NCBI GenBank assembly: GCA_022827785.1
Contig: JAJEIM010000043.1
Coordinates: 1-36,755, forward strand
DNA: 36,755 bases
Source of the DNA: Acidimicrobiia bacterium
Lineage (GTDB): Bacteria > Actinomycetota > Acidimicrobiia > Spongiisociales > Spongiisociaceae
Direction of reading: 5' to 3'
Made by a program: the position numbers and the translations under genes
Notes under the pieces: model-generated
What the model was told of the DNA's origin: nothing
Seen by the model: only the letters and a program-made list of their open reading frames with translations
Database searches by the model: none
Shown: in pieces, positions 24,719-32,678 of the stretch
How positions within the stretch are numbered: the first letter of the stretch is position 1
Layout of the letters: every line of letters starts with the position of its first letter

Positions 24719-25314
24719 GCAACATCGCCGACCGGATCAGGAACCTTCCATCGGGTGATCACACCGGTGCCGCAAGCCATTTCGCGCGCCGGGCTATCGA
24801 GGAGGGGTCAGCCCGGGTCGCCTACAGCGCGGTGGAGTCTCCGATCGGTGACCTGACCGCCCTCGTGACTCCACGAGGGCTCCTGGCCCTCGCGTTCGAA
24901 ACGGATGACCTGGATCGGATCATGGAGACGGTGGCGGCCAAGGTATCCCCTCGCATCGTCCGGGCGCAGTCGGCTACGGGTGTGGTGCGCTCCTGGCTCG
25001 ACTCCTACTTCGACGGCCGCCCGCAGCCCGTGCCCGGCCTCGACCGGTCCCTGATCACCCCCTTCCAGGACCGGGTGCTCGCCGCCACCGCCGCCATCCC
25101 GCTGGGCGAGGTCCGCACCTACGGGCAGGTGGCCTCCCTGGCCGGAAACCCCAAGGCGGCTCGCGCCACGGGGCGAGCGTTGGGCGCCAACCCGATCCCG
25201 GTCGTGCTCCCCTGCCATCGCGTGGTCGCCGCCGACGGCAGCCTGCACGGCTACGCCGGCGGTCTCGACCGCAAACGCCTCCTGCTCGACCACGAAAGGG
25301 CGATATCGGTATGA
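24715..25314 (+). CDS. ogt: Methylated-DNA-protein-cysteine methyltransferase
   Basis: A 199-residue O6-alkylguanine-DNA alkyltransferase: transfers the alkyl group from guanine to its own C167 in the motif VLPCHRVV. The helix-turn-helix and Arg finger region TYGQVASLAGNPKAARATGRALGANP is present. The catalytic part begins near residue 95; an N-terminal extension of about 45 residues (before SPIGDLTALVTP) is helical and of unknown function. It overlaps both the ECF sigma gene before it and the DUF5615 gene after it by 4 bp. The coupling suggests that the alkyltransferase and sigma factor form an alkylation-responsive module. That is inference. Confidence 0.93.
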   Translation: MSNIADRIRNLPSGDHTGAASHFARRAIEEGSARVAYSAVESPIGDLTALVTPRGLLALAFETDDLDRIMETVAAKVSPRIVRAQSATGVVRSWLDSYFDGRPQPVPGLDRSLITPFQDRVLAATAAIPLGEVRTYGQVASLAGNPKAARATGRALGANPIPVVLPCHRVVAADGSLHGYAGGLDRKRLLLDHERAISV

Positions 25315-25658
25315 AGCTCCTGTTCGATCAGAACCTGTCGTCTGATGACCTGATAGAGAGGCTGGACGACCTCTGGCCCGGGTCCTGCCACGTCAGGGAT
25401 CCCAGCCTCGGGCTCATAGATGCCCACAACAAGACCTATGACTACGAGATTTGGGACTATGCCAGGAGACACGGATTTGCTGTAGTTACCACGGACAAGG
25501 GCTTTTGTAAGCGGAGTCGCGAGCATGGACATCCGCCGAAGGTGATTCTGATGGCTGGTAACTTGAAAAACCAAGGGTCCGGACGGATCCTGCGTAATCG
25601 GTACGATGACCTGCTCGCCTTCCAAGAGAGCGAAGAGGGTGTTCTTGATCTGGGTTGA
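25311..25658 (+). CDS. DUF5615 PIN-like protein (possible orphan toxin)
   Basis: A 115-residue protein that begins KLLFDQNLS, the first Asp motif of DUF5615/Mut7-C-like PIN proteins, and continues with SCHVRDPSLG, the YEIWDYARRHGFAVVTTDKGFC segment (second acidic motif) and KVILMAGNLKN. Family members are usually toxins paired with a DUF433 or similar antitoxin. No such antitoxin gene is here; instead the ATG overlaps the ogt stop by 4 bp. The last part is less G/C-rich than its neighbours, which hints at recent arrival. It may be a remnant toxin or a nuclease recruited into the alkylation operon. Confidence 0.82.
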   Translation: MKLLFDQNLSSDDLIERLDDLWPGSCHVRDPSLGLIDAHNKTYDYEIWDYARRHGFAVVTTDKGFCKRSREHGHPPKVILMAGNLKNQGSGRILRNRYDDLLAFQESEEGVLDLG

Positions 25659-25750
25659 GCTCCTCCTTGACCACCAGAAGGTCATCCGCGCGGCTCGCAG
25701 CTAGGACCATTCGGCGCTAGGCCGATTGTTCTGATCGTTACCCTTCCGGT

Positions 25751-26383
25751 ATGCGGCCCATCGTCATCATGAAGGCTGCCATGACCCTCGACGGGCAGTT
25801 GGCGGCGGCGGACGGGACCTCGCAGTGGATCAGTACTCCGGAGGCGCGCCGGGATGGTCACGGGCTGAGGGCACAGGTAGATGCGGTGATGGTCGGCGCC
25901 GGGACCGTCCGGGCCGACGACCCCCGGCTGACCGTGAGGCTGGCGCCCGACGGCAGTCGGGATGTGAAGCAACCGGTGCCTGTGATCGTGGCCGGGAGGG
26001 GCGGGCTGCCGCCGGAGACACAGCTGTTCCGGCGTGATCCTGTCCTTATTAGCCCCACCGGGCTCGACCTGCCCGGACGGGTGATCATCGCACCCGACTC
26101 CTCGGGCGAACGCGTGGACCTAACCGTCGGGCTCTCCGAGCTCTACGCCACGGGCATCCGGCGCGTCCTCGTGGAAGGTGGCGCCCGGCTGTTTCGCTCC
26201 CTCCTGGACGCCGGTCTCGCCGACCGTGCCGTCCTCTACTACGGGCCGGTACTTGCAGGAGGCGTAGGCGCTCCCATGTTCGGGGGCCGATGGGAGACGC
26301 TGGCCGATGGGCGCTCGGTACAAATCGGCGCTGTCAGCCGTCTGGGCCGCTCCATCCGGCTCGACATCGACTTGGCTCGTTGA
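25751..26383 (+). CDS. RibD C-terminal domain (dihydrofolate reductase-like) protein
   Basis: A 210-residue reductase that matches the C-terminal half of RibD: IVIMKAAMTLDGQLAAADGTSQWIS at the N-terminus, DAVMVGAGTVRADDPRLTVR, and VLVEGGARLFRSLLDAGLADR. In riboflavin synthesis this domain reduces the ribosylaminopyrimidine intermediate with NADPH. No deaminase domain or other rib gene is present, so it is a stand-alone RibD_C protein whose substrate may differ. Confidence 0.9.
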   Translation: MRPIVIMKAAMTLDGQLAAADGTSQWISTPEARRDGHGLRAQVDAVMVGAGTVRADDPRLTVRLAPDGSRDVKQPVPVIVAGRGGLPPETQLFRRDPVLISPTGLDLPGRVIIAPDSSGERVDLTVGLSELYATGIRRVLVEGGARLFRSLLDAGLADRAVLYYGPVLAGGVGAPMFGGRWETLADGRSVQIGAVSRLGRSIRLDIDLAR

Positions 26384-26440
26384 GGGTGACGGAGTCTGTT
26401 TCGAGCTATTGCGGATATAGCAATTACCGATTGCTCGGTT

Positions 26441-26450
26441 ATACATGTAT
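26441..26450. repeat. 10-bp palindrome in an AT-rich gap
   Basis: ATACATGTAT is a perfect palindrome within the AT-rich region between the RibD_C and 13E12 genes. Short ATTGC/GCAAT inverted repeats (about 26408-26435) lie just before it. An operator is possible, but nothing identifies the regulator. Confidence 0.25.
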
Positions 26451-26490
26451 CTAACGCTGGTTTCATCTGGTTTATGTCACAGAGGTAGCG

Positions 26491-26496
26491 TATAAT
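26491..26496 (+). promoter_or_regulatory. Consensus -10 (TATAAT) of the 13E12 gene
   Basis: A perfect TATAAT ends 8 nt before the ATG at 26505, giving a leaderless transcript. The -35 at 17 bp (TGGTTT, 26468-26473) is weak. Confidence 0.65.
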
Positions 26497-26497
26497 A

Positions 26498-26511
26498 CGC
26501 ACATATGTACG
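26498..26511. promoter_or_regulatory. Degenerate LexA-like box over the start codon
   Basis: CGCACATATGTACG differs from CGAAC-N4-GTTCG at one base in each half and shares the ACATATGT core with the perfect box at 4173. It covers the transcription start and the ATG of the 13E12 gene. Genes of the 13E12 family are LexA targets in M. tuberculosis, which makes the match more credible than the sequence alone would. Confidence 0.4.
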
Positions 26512-27869
26512 AACAGCTGCTCGACTATCCCGAAGAAGACACGGTCCAGCCCGGCCCTGCGCTGATCGCGGGACGGGCCGCGCCGGGGAGCGACGTGTTC
26601 ATGTCGGCCTACCAGCAACACCGGCAGCGGGTGTATCGGCGGGCCGAGCACATGGTCCGGAGAGACGGCTACCGGCACGCCGAGGTGGAGGACGCCAAGA
26701 CCGAAGCCGCCCTGGTCCGGGCCGAGACCCAGATCAGCCGCGCCCGCGGCGAACAGCTCCGATGGGTCAAGGATCTCCTGCTGAACCGAAGCGCCCTGCC
26801 GTTCGGGTATCGCAATGCGGTCGGCTATGTCGTGTCCCGAGCCGATGTGAGCCGCTCCACCGCCCGCGACCTGGTGTATCTCGCAGAGCGCTTGGACATC
26901 GGGGCCGTCGAACGGATACGCGACGGGGCGCTCTCCTACGGGCGAACACTGGAGGAGACCAGGCTCAGGGAGGCGGGCGCCACCGAAGACACGATCGAAC
27001 GTAGCCGGGAAATGGACCTCGACAAGGTCGGCCGGGTCGTCCAGCAGCACCGGAGGATGACCCGGGACCGCGAGAGGCACACCTTCGAGAGCCAGTACGT
27101 GGCCTTCCAGCCCTCCCTGGACGGCACGCACGTGCGGCTTTCGGGGCGCCTCGGGGCGACCGAGGCGGAGATATGCCGCCAGGGACTCAACCGGAGGGGC
27201 GAGGAGCTCGTACCCGCCGGCGAATCCCGCCCCGATCCCGGACTCCGCAGGGCGCTGGCGCTCACCACCCTCTGCCAGGACCAGCTCGAAAACGGGACCA
27301 CTCCTGGCACCAGATCCCCGGACGCCGTCTCGCCTGGACGAGCCCGGCGGGAGCCCTTGCTGATGGTCCTGGCTCGCAACCCCTTAGCCGAAGGATCCGG
27401 TTTCGAGCAGGGCGTCGGCGTGCTGGCCGGGCAGCGGGTCGGACCCGACACCGTGGACCTCATCCGATGCGCAGGCCGCACGGAGACCATCACCATGGCA
27501 GGGCAGGACTTCATCCACCATGGTTCATCCGGATCGATAAGGCCGGCCACCAGGAGGGCGGTGCTGGCCCGCGACGACGGATGCACTGTCGACGGATGCA
27601 ACTCCGGGTACCGGCTCGAAGTCCACCACATCATCCCCGTATCCCGGGGCGGAACCCATGCCCCCGAGAATCTCACCACCCTCTGCTGGTGGCACCACCA
27701 CGTAGCCGTACACCGCCGGGGCATGCGCATCGACCCGCAATCCCCACCACGGCGGCGCCGGCTGTTACCCACCTCCCGAAGCTGTGGCTACCAGCCCCCG
27801 GCCCCCGACCCCCACACGCTCGCCATACTCGAAGCCCTACCCGCGAACACCGGCCGAGCCCCTCCCTGA
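26505..27869 (+). CDS. 13E12 repeat family HNH endonuclease (DUF222-type)
   Basis: A 454-residue protein. The N-terminal two thirds is the helical DUF222-like region, with a GYRNAVGYVVSRADVSRSTARDLVYLAERL segment. The C-terminus holds an HNH nuclease: CTVDGCN, LEVHHIIPVSRGGTHAPENLTTLCWWHHHVAVH, with His374-His375, Asn and the final His in place and a CxxxxC pair for zinc. The Pro/Arg-rich tail is low in complexity. Such proteins are multi-copy in mycobacteria (13E12 repeats). The target DNA and function are not established. Confidence 0.88.
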   Translation: MYEQLLDYPEEDTVQPGPALIAGRAAPGSDVFMSAYQQHRQRVYRRAEHMVRRDGYRHAEVEDAKTEAALVRAETQISRARGEQLRWVKDLLLNRSALPFGYRNAVGYVVSRADVSRSTARDLVYLAERLDIGAVERIRDGALSYGRTLEETRLREAGATEDTIERSREMDLDKVGRVVQQHRRMTRDRERHTFESQYVAFQPSLDGTHVRLSGRLGATEAEICRQGLNRRGEELVPAGESRPDPGLRRALALTTLCQDQLENGTTPGTRSPDAVSPGRARREPLLMVLARNPLAEGSGFEQGVGVLAGQRVGPDTVDLIRCAGRTETITMAGQDFIHHGSSGSIRPATRRAVLARDDGCTVDGCNSGYRLEVHHIIPVSRGGTHAPENLTTLCWWHHHVAVHRRGMRIDPQSPPRRRRLLPTSRSCGYQPPAPDPHTLAILEALPANTGRAPP

Positions 27870-27974
27870 CGGCAAGCCGTTCGCCGAACATTCGCCCCAC
27901 CACTCCTTACCAGCAAACTCGCCCGGGAACGTGAACGCGCGCCCGGGACGGTAACGTGTGGCCTCTTGGAGGCA

Positions 27975-29561
27975 ATGGTGAAGTACGAGTGGTGGCAGGA
28001 GGCCGTCTTCTACCAGATCTATCCCCGCAGCTTCATGGACTCGAACGGGGACGGGATCGGTGACCTGGCCGGGATCACTTCCAAGCTGGACTACCTATCG
28101 GGCACGCTCGGGGTGGACGCCCTATGGATCTCGCCCTTCTACCCCTCCCCGATGGCCGACTTCGGATACGACGTGGCCGACTACACCGATGTGGACCCGC
28201 GCTTCGGCACGCTCGCCGACTTCGACGTTCTCGTGGAAGGCGCCCACGAACGGAACCTGAAGGTGATCATCGACTGGGTGCCCAACCACTCCTCATCCAG
28301 CCATCCCTGGTTCCTGGAGGCCCGCTCCTCCCGTGACAACCCCAGGCGCGACTGGTACGTGTGGAAGGATCCGGCACCCGACGGCTCGGCGCCCAACAAC
28401 TGGATCTCGGTCTTCAGCGGCCCGGCCTGGACCTTCGACGAGCACACCGGCCAGTACTACCTCCACAGCTTCCTGTCCGAACAGCCAGACATCAACTGGC
28501 GCAACGACGAGGCCCGGGCGGCGATGCTCGACACGCTCCACTTCTGGCTGCGCCGTGGAGTGGACGGGTTCCGCCTCGATGCCTGCCATTTCGCGATGAA
28601 GGATCCCTTGTACCGATCCAACCCGGTGCTGGAGATCCCCAGGCACGGCTACAAGAACCTGGGCGAGTACGACTCCCTCGATCACGTCCACGACCGGGGG
28701 CACCCCGACATCCACGGCCTGTTCCGGGAGGTCCGGGCGGTGCTTGACAGTTTCTCGGCGGAACGGCCCCGGTTCTCGGTCGGGGAAATCCACCTGGAGG
28801 GCGAGGAGTGGGCCTCCTACTACGGCGACGGGGACGAGCTCCACATGCCCTACCACTTCGGGATGATCGACGGTGACTGGACCGCCTCCTGGGCCCGCCG
28901 GGTGGTCGAGAAACAGGAAGAGGTCCTACCGCCGGGAGCGTGGCCCAACTACGTCCTGGGCAACCACGACGAGATACGGATCGCAACCAGGTACGGTGAC
29001 CGCCGGGCCCGCCTGGCCACGCTGATGCTCCTCACCCTGCGGGGTACCCCGACCCTCTACTACGGGGACGAGTTGGGCATGGTCCAGGCCGACATCCCGC
29101 CGGATCAGCAGCAGGATCCATGGGGCCGCCGCCAACCCGGCTTGGGACGGGACGGGTGCCGCACCCCGATGCAATGGACCGATGGGGAACACGCCGGCTT
29201 CACGACCGGCCGGCCGTGGCTGGCCACCGTCGACCCCGATGGCATCAGGAACGTCGAAGCTCAGCTGTACGATCCGGACTCCATGCTCAGCCTCACCCGC
29301 CGCCTCATCGAGGTGCGCAAGGGCTCGGGCGCGCTACGAACGGGTTCCTACGAAGCCATCGACGGCCTGCCGGAGACGGTGTTCGCCTACCGCCGCCGGG
29401 CCGGCGGGGAGACGGTGTGCGTCTATCTCAACTTCGGTGACGAACCGGTCCGTGTCCCTGCCGCGGGCACCTTGGCGGTGGCCACCCGTTCGGTTACGGG
29501 CGGTCCGGTCGACGGCGTCCTGGCGCTGGACGGTCTCGATGGAGCGGTACTGAGTTCGTGA
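27975..29561 (+). CDS. Alpha-glucosidase, glycoside hydrolase family 13
   Basis: A 528-residue cytoplasmic GH13 enzyme that cleaves alpha-linked glucosides. The four GH13 regions are visible: DWVPNHSS, GFRLDACHF with nucleophile D202, the acid/base E271 in VGEIHLEG, and LGNHDE with D332. It also has the N-terminal YQIYPRSFMDSNGDGIGDLAGI, typical of oligo-1,6-glucosidase/alpha-glucosidase subfamilies, and the C-terminal beta domain. GGAGG lies just before the ATG at 27975; a GTG at 27978 is better spaced and could be the real start. It is likely part of a sugar-use locus with the GH1 gene downstream. Confidence 0.93.
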   Translation: MVKYEWWQEAVFYQIYPRSFMDSNGDGIGDLAGITSKLDYLSGTLGVDALWISPFYPSPMADFGYDVADYTDVDPRFGTLADFDVLVEGAHERNLKVIIDWVPNHSSSSHPWFLEARSSRDNPRRDWYVWKDPAPDGSAPNNWISVFSGPAWTFDEHTGQYYLHSFLSEQPDINWRNDEARAAMLDTLHFWLRRGVDGFRLDACHFAMKDPLYRSNPVLEIPRHGYKNLGEYDSLDHVHDRGHPDIHGLFREVRAVLDSFSAERPRFSVGEIHLEGEEWASYYGDGDELHMPYHFGMIDGDWTASWARRVVEKQEEVLPPGAWPNYVLGNHDEIRIATRYGDRRARLATLMLLTLRGTPTLYYGDELGMVQADIPPDQQQDPWGRRQPGLGRDGCRTPMQWTDGEHAGFTTGRPWLATVDPDGIRNVEAQLYDPDSMLSLTRRLIEVRKGSGALRTGSYEAIDGLPETVFAYRRRAGGETVCVYLNFGDEPVRVPAAGTLAVATRSVTGGPVDGVLALDGLDGAVLSS

Positions 29562-29595
29562 CCGCCGGCCTCGACGGGTTCCGTTGGGGACCGCC

Positions 29596-30867
29596 TCAGG
29601 AGCCACTCGCGAAGAGGACCGTTTCCACCTCCTCGATACGTCCGTCCGGCGTGAAGCGCCATACCTCGATGTACCCCCGCTCGAGATCGCCGTATCCATC
29701 CCAATCCAGCGTGGTGGCGACCCCGTCGTAGTCGACCTCCCGGTCCTCAGCCAGAAGCCGGAGGGCGTCTGCCACACCCTCAGCAGTACCGAGAACGACC
29801 TGGCCGGGCGGCCGGCCGATGTCCCGCAGATGGTCCCGGATGGCCTCGCCGTCCAAGCGCCCGGCGGCCTGGGCGGCCAGCGCGAGGGCGATCGTGGCGT
29901 CGTAGGTCTCCTTGACGTATGTCATGACGGGCAGCTCCCCGTACTCAGCCACGAACGAGGCCTCCCATTCGGGCCGGGCCGTGCTGTCAGGGCTGGGCGC
30001 TCCGGCGGTGCCGTACATACCGCCCAGCTTGGCACCGCCGATCTCCCCGACCAGTCGGGGCCTCTTGGCGGCGTCGCCGAAGACGAACTGGGAGTAGACG
30101 CCTTCGTCAATGGCCTCGCGGACGATGGCGAGGGCATGGTCGCCGAACGTGACAACCACCAGCGCCTGGGCACCGGAGCGCGCGCTCAGTCGCAACTCCG
30201 GAAGGTAGGTGGGTTGGGCGTCGTCGACAGCCACGCCCTCCAGCTTCCCTTCCCACGCCTCGGCGAAGGTGGCGGCCAGTCCCCGGCCGTAGGCGTCGTC
30301 GAAGTAGATCAGGCCCACGTTGTCGAACCCGCGGTCCCGGGTCACCCGCGCCATCACGGGACCTTGGGCTGTGTCGGCGAGGGTCGTGCGGAAGAAGAAG
30401 TCGCTGTCCTCGGCCTCCGTCAGTTCGGGGGAAGTCGCCGAAGGGCTGATCGTCGGGATCCCTTCGGGCCCGCTCACCGCCTCGATCACCGCCAGCGCCG
30501 CGGCGCTGGCGTTCGGTCCCACGATGGCGTGGACACCCGCTTCCACGAGTACGCGTGCCGCTTCGGCCGCCGGCCCCGGGGAGCGTGTGGCGTCGCCCGT
30601 CACCCCCTCCACCGGCCGGCCCAGCACGCCTCCACCGTCGTTTATGTGGCGGATCGCCAGGTCGAAGCCGCGCTTCCTGTCAGCCGAGACGTCGGGAGCG
30701 CCCGAGAAGTCGAGCAACAGCCCGATCTTCATCGGCGCCGAGGTCTCGGATCCGCCACAACCGGCTACGATGAGGAACGCAAACAGGCAACATGCAGTCA
30801 ACCGGAGGCTCAGTCGTGACCCGGCTGGCACACGGCGCGACCCGGACGATCTCGGTCTAACCACCAT
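29596..30867 (-). CDS. ABC-type branched-chain amino-acid binding lipoprotein (second)
   Basis: A 423-residue lipoprotein from the ATG at 30867. Arg-rich signal peptide, LTACCLFAFLIVAGC lipobox, then a type I periplasmic-binding fold: MKIGLLLDFSGAPDVSADRKRGFDLAIRHIN, AIVGPNASAAALAV and GLIYFDDAYGRGLAATF. It lies on the opposite strand between the GH13 and GH1 genes. As with the gene at 22744, no permease or ATPase is near. The two share a family but are clearly different in sequence. The ligand cannot be assigned. Confidence 0.9.
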   Translation of the reverse strand: MVVRPRSSGSRRVPAGSRLSLRLTACCLFAFLIVAGCGGSETSAPMKIGLLLDFSGAPDVSADRKRGFDLAIRHINDGGGVLGRPVEGVTGDATRSPGPAAEAARVLVEAGVHAIVGPNASAAALAVIEAVSGPEGIPTISPSATSPELTEAEDSDFFFRTTLADTAQGPVMARVTRDRGFDNVGLIYFDDAYGRGLAATFAEAWEGKLEGVAVDDAQPTYLPELRLSARSGAQALVVVTFGDHALAIVREAIDEGVYSQFVFGDAAKRPRLVGEIGGAKLGGMYGTAGAPSPDSTARPEWEASFVAEYGELPVMTYVKETYDATIALALAAQAAGRLDGEAIRDHLRDIGRPPGQVVLGTAEGVADALRLLAEDREVDYDGVATTLDWDGYGDLERGYIEVWRFTPDGRIEEVETVLFASGS

Positions 30868-31036
30868 CCAGATGCACCTCTCCCTTGCTCGCCCCCGGCA
30901 GGTCGGCCCCACGCGTGCCCGGATGGCGGATTCAGGTTACCGGAACGGACACGCGCGCCATCGCTCCGGCGTCATCAACGGCGCCCGGGATGTTCACCCA
31001 TGACTCCCAAGGTCTCGACAGAACGGTGCTGATTCC

Positions 31037-32368
31037 GTGACCAGGCGTTTTCCCGACGGTTTCCTATGGGGAGCGGGCACGGCCTCCTACCAGGTAGAGG
31101 GAGCGGCGTCCGAGGACGGGAGGTCGGAGAGCGTGTGGGACCGCTTCTGCCGGATTCCCGGACGGGTCCTCAACGGCGACACGGGCGACGTGGCCTGCGA
31201 CCACTACCACAGATGGCGCGACGACATCCGGATCATGCAGGACCTGGGACTGTCGGCCTATCGCTTCTCGGTGGCGTGGCCCCGGGTGGTCCCGCAGGGA
31301 AGGGGTCCCGTCAACGAGGCGGGCCTGGACTTCTACGACCGGCTGGTGGACGGGCTGCTGGAAGCGGGCATAGAGCCGTTCGTCACCCTGTTCCACTGGG
31401 ATCTCCCGCAGTGCCTCGAGGACGAAGGCGGTTGGAGAGTGCGGGGAACGGCGCATGCGTTCGCTGAATACGCGGCCGCGGTGGAGTCCCGGCTCGGGGA
31501 TCGTGTCAGGCATTGGCTGACCCTCAACGAGCCCTGGGTGGTGGCTCACCTCGGTCACCGGACCGGCCAGCATGCCCCAGGCCTGGTCAACTCGGGAACC
31601 GAGCTCGACGTGGTCCATCACCAACTCCTCGGGCACGGGATGGCGGCACAGGCCCTGCGTGCGGGACATGCGGGTTCGGAGATCGGTATCGCCCTCAACC
31701 TCGAACCCAAGGTGGCACGCTCCGATCATCCGCTGGACCTGGATGCGGCAGCCCTGGAGGAAGGCCTGATGAACCGGTGGTTCCTGGACCCCCTGGCAGG
31801 CCTCGGATATCCGGACGATCTTCTCGCCGCATCCGGCTGGCCCGCCTCGGTGGTCGCCGGTGGGGACCTGGACGTCATCGCCGAGCCATTGGACGCTATG
31901 GGGCTCAACTACTACCGCACCGAGGTGGTGGGCCATCCGGGCTTGCGGGACTGTGACCGGCCTTCACCGCTCCGGGACCCACCTCCGGAGATCACGGAGA
32001 TGGGCTGGCCGGTGACCCCCTCCGGTCTGGGCGCGATGCTGCGGATGCTGGACGGCTACGAGTTCGAAGCCATATACATAACCGAGAACGGGGCGGCCTT
32101 TCCGGATACCCACCGGGATGGCGGGATGATCCAGGACGAGGATCGCCGCTCCTACCTCGAGCGGCACCTGGCGGAAGCCGCCCGAGCGATCGGTGACGGC
32201 GTTCCGCTGCGGGGCTACTTCGCCTGGACGTTGATGGACAACTTCGAGTGGGCCCTCGGGTACTCCCGCCGCTTCGGTCTGGTCCATGTCGATCACGCCA
32301 CCCAGCAACGAACCCCCAAGGCCTCGGCCTCCTGGTACCGCGACGTCATCGCCCGCAACGGTCTCTAA
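31037..32368 (+). CDS. Beta-glucosidase, glycoside hydrolase family 1
   Basis: A 443-residue GH1 enzyme that hydrolyses beta-glucosides. The acid/base E165 lies in LTLNEPWVVA and the nucleophile E350 in IYITENGAA; the N-terminal FLWGAGTASYQVEGA signature and the C-terminal TLMDNFEWALGYSRRFGLV are complete. The start is a GTG at 31037 without a clear ribosome binding site. With the GH13 gene it suggests use of both alpha- and beta-glucosides. Confidence 0.95.
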   Translation: MTRRFPDGFLWGAGTASYQVEGAASEDGRSESVWDRFCRIPGRVLNGDTGDVACDHYHRWRDDIRIMQDLGLSAYRFSVAWPRVVPQGRGPVNEAGLDFYDRLVDGLLEAGIEPFVTLFHWDLPQCLEDEGGWRVRGTAHAFAEYAAAVESRLGDRVRHWLTLNEPWVVAHLGHRTGQHAPGLVNSGTELDVVHHQLLGHGMAAQALRAGHAGSEIGIALNLEPKVARSDHPLDLDAAALEEGLMNRWFLDPLAGLGYPDDLLAASGWPASVVAGGDLDVIAEPLDAMGLNYYRTEVVGHPGLRDCDRPSPLRDPPPEITEMGWPVTPSGLGAMLRMLDGYEFEAIYITENGAAFPDTHRDGGMIQDEDRRSYLERHLAEAARAIGDGVPLRGYFAWTLMDNFEWALGYSRRFGLVHVDHATQQRTPKASASWYRDVIARNGL

Positions 32369-32409
32369 CTCGATGCCTCGCCGGCCGGCGCCGGTAGTGA
32401 CGCCAGGCC

Positions 32410-32655
32410 GTGACGGTGCGGATCGTGGGGGTGCTCCTCGCTCCGAAGCCGGCGACAAGCACGGCCTGCGACAAGATCGACGAACGCTTCGACTGGAAGG
32501 ACGCCAGGATCCACGAACTCGACCGGAAGCTGTCGGCGCTGATCGCCGCCCTCAACATGGCCGAGCAGATCCAGGTCGCCCTCGACGGCCAGCTCCTGGA
32601 CCCCGGCCGCGCCACCGGGGCCCCCCCGCAGCCTCCACCGATGCCGTCGAGCTGA
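32410..32655 (+). CDS. Short coiled-coil ORF, possible gene remnant
   Basis: An 81-codon frame whose middle (CDKIDERFDWKDARIHELD and RKLSALIAALNMAEQIQVA) has the heptad pattern of a coiled coil, resembling fragments of larger coiled-coil proteins. The frame ends in a Pro-rich tail, and no convincing ribosome binding site precedes it. The 310 bp between the GH1 and Fic genes hold nothing else I recognise. A decayed gene is as likely as a real one. Confidence 0.35.
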   Translation: MTVRIVGVLLAPKPATSTACDKIDERFDWKDARIHELDRKLSALIAALNMAEQIQVALDGQLLDPGRATGAPPQPPPMPSS

Positions 32656-32678
32656 AGGCGCCCTTGATCGACGTGACC

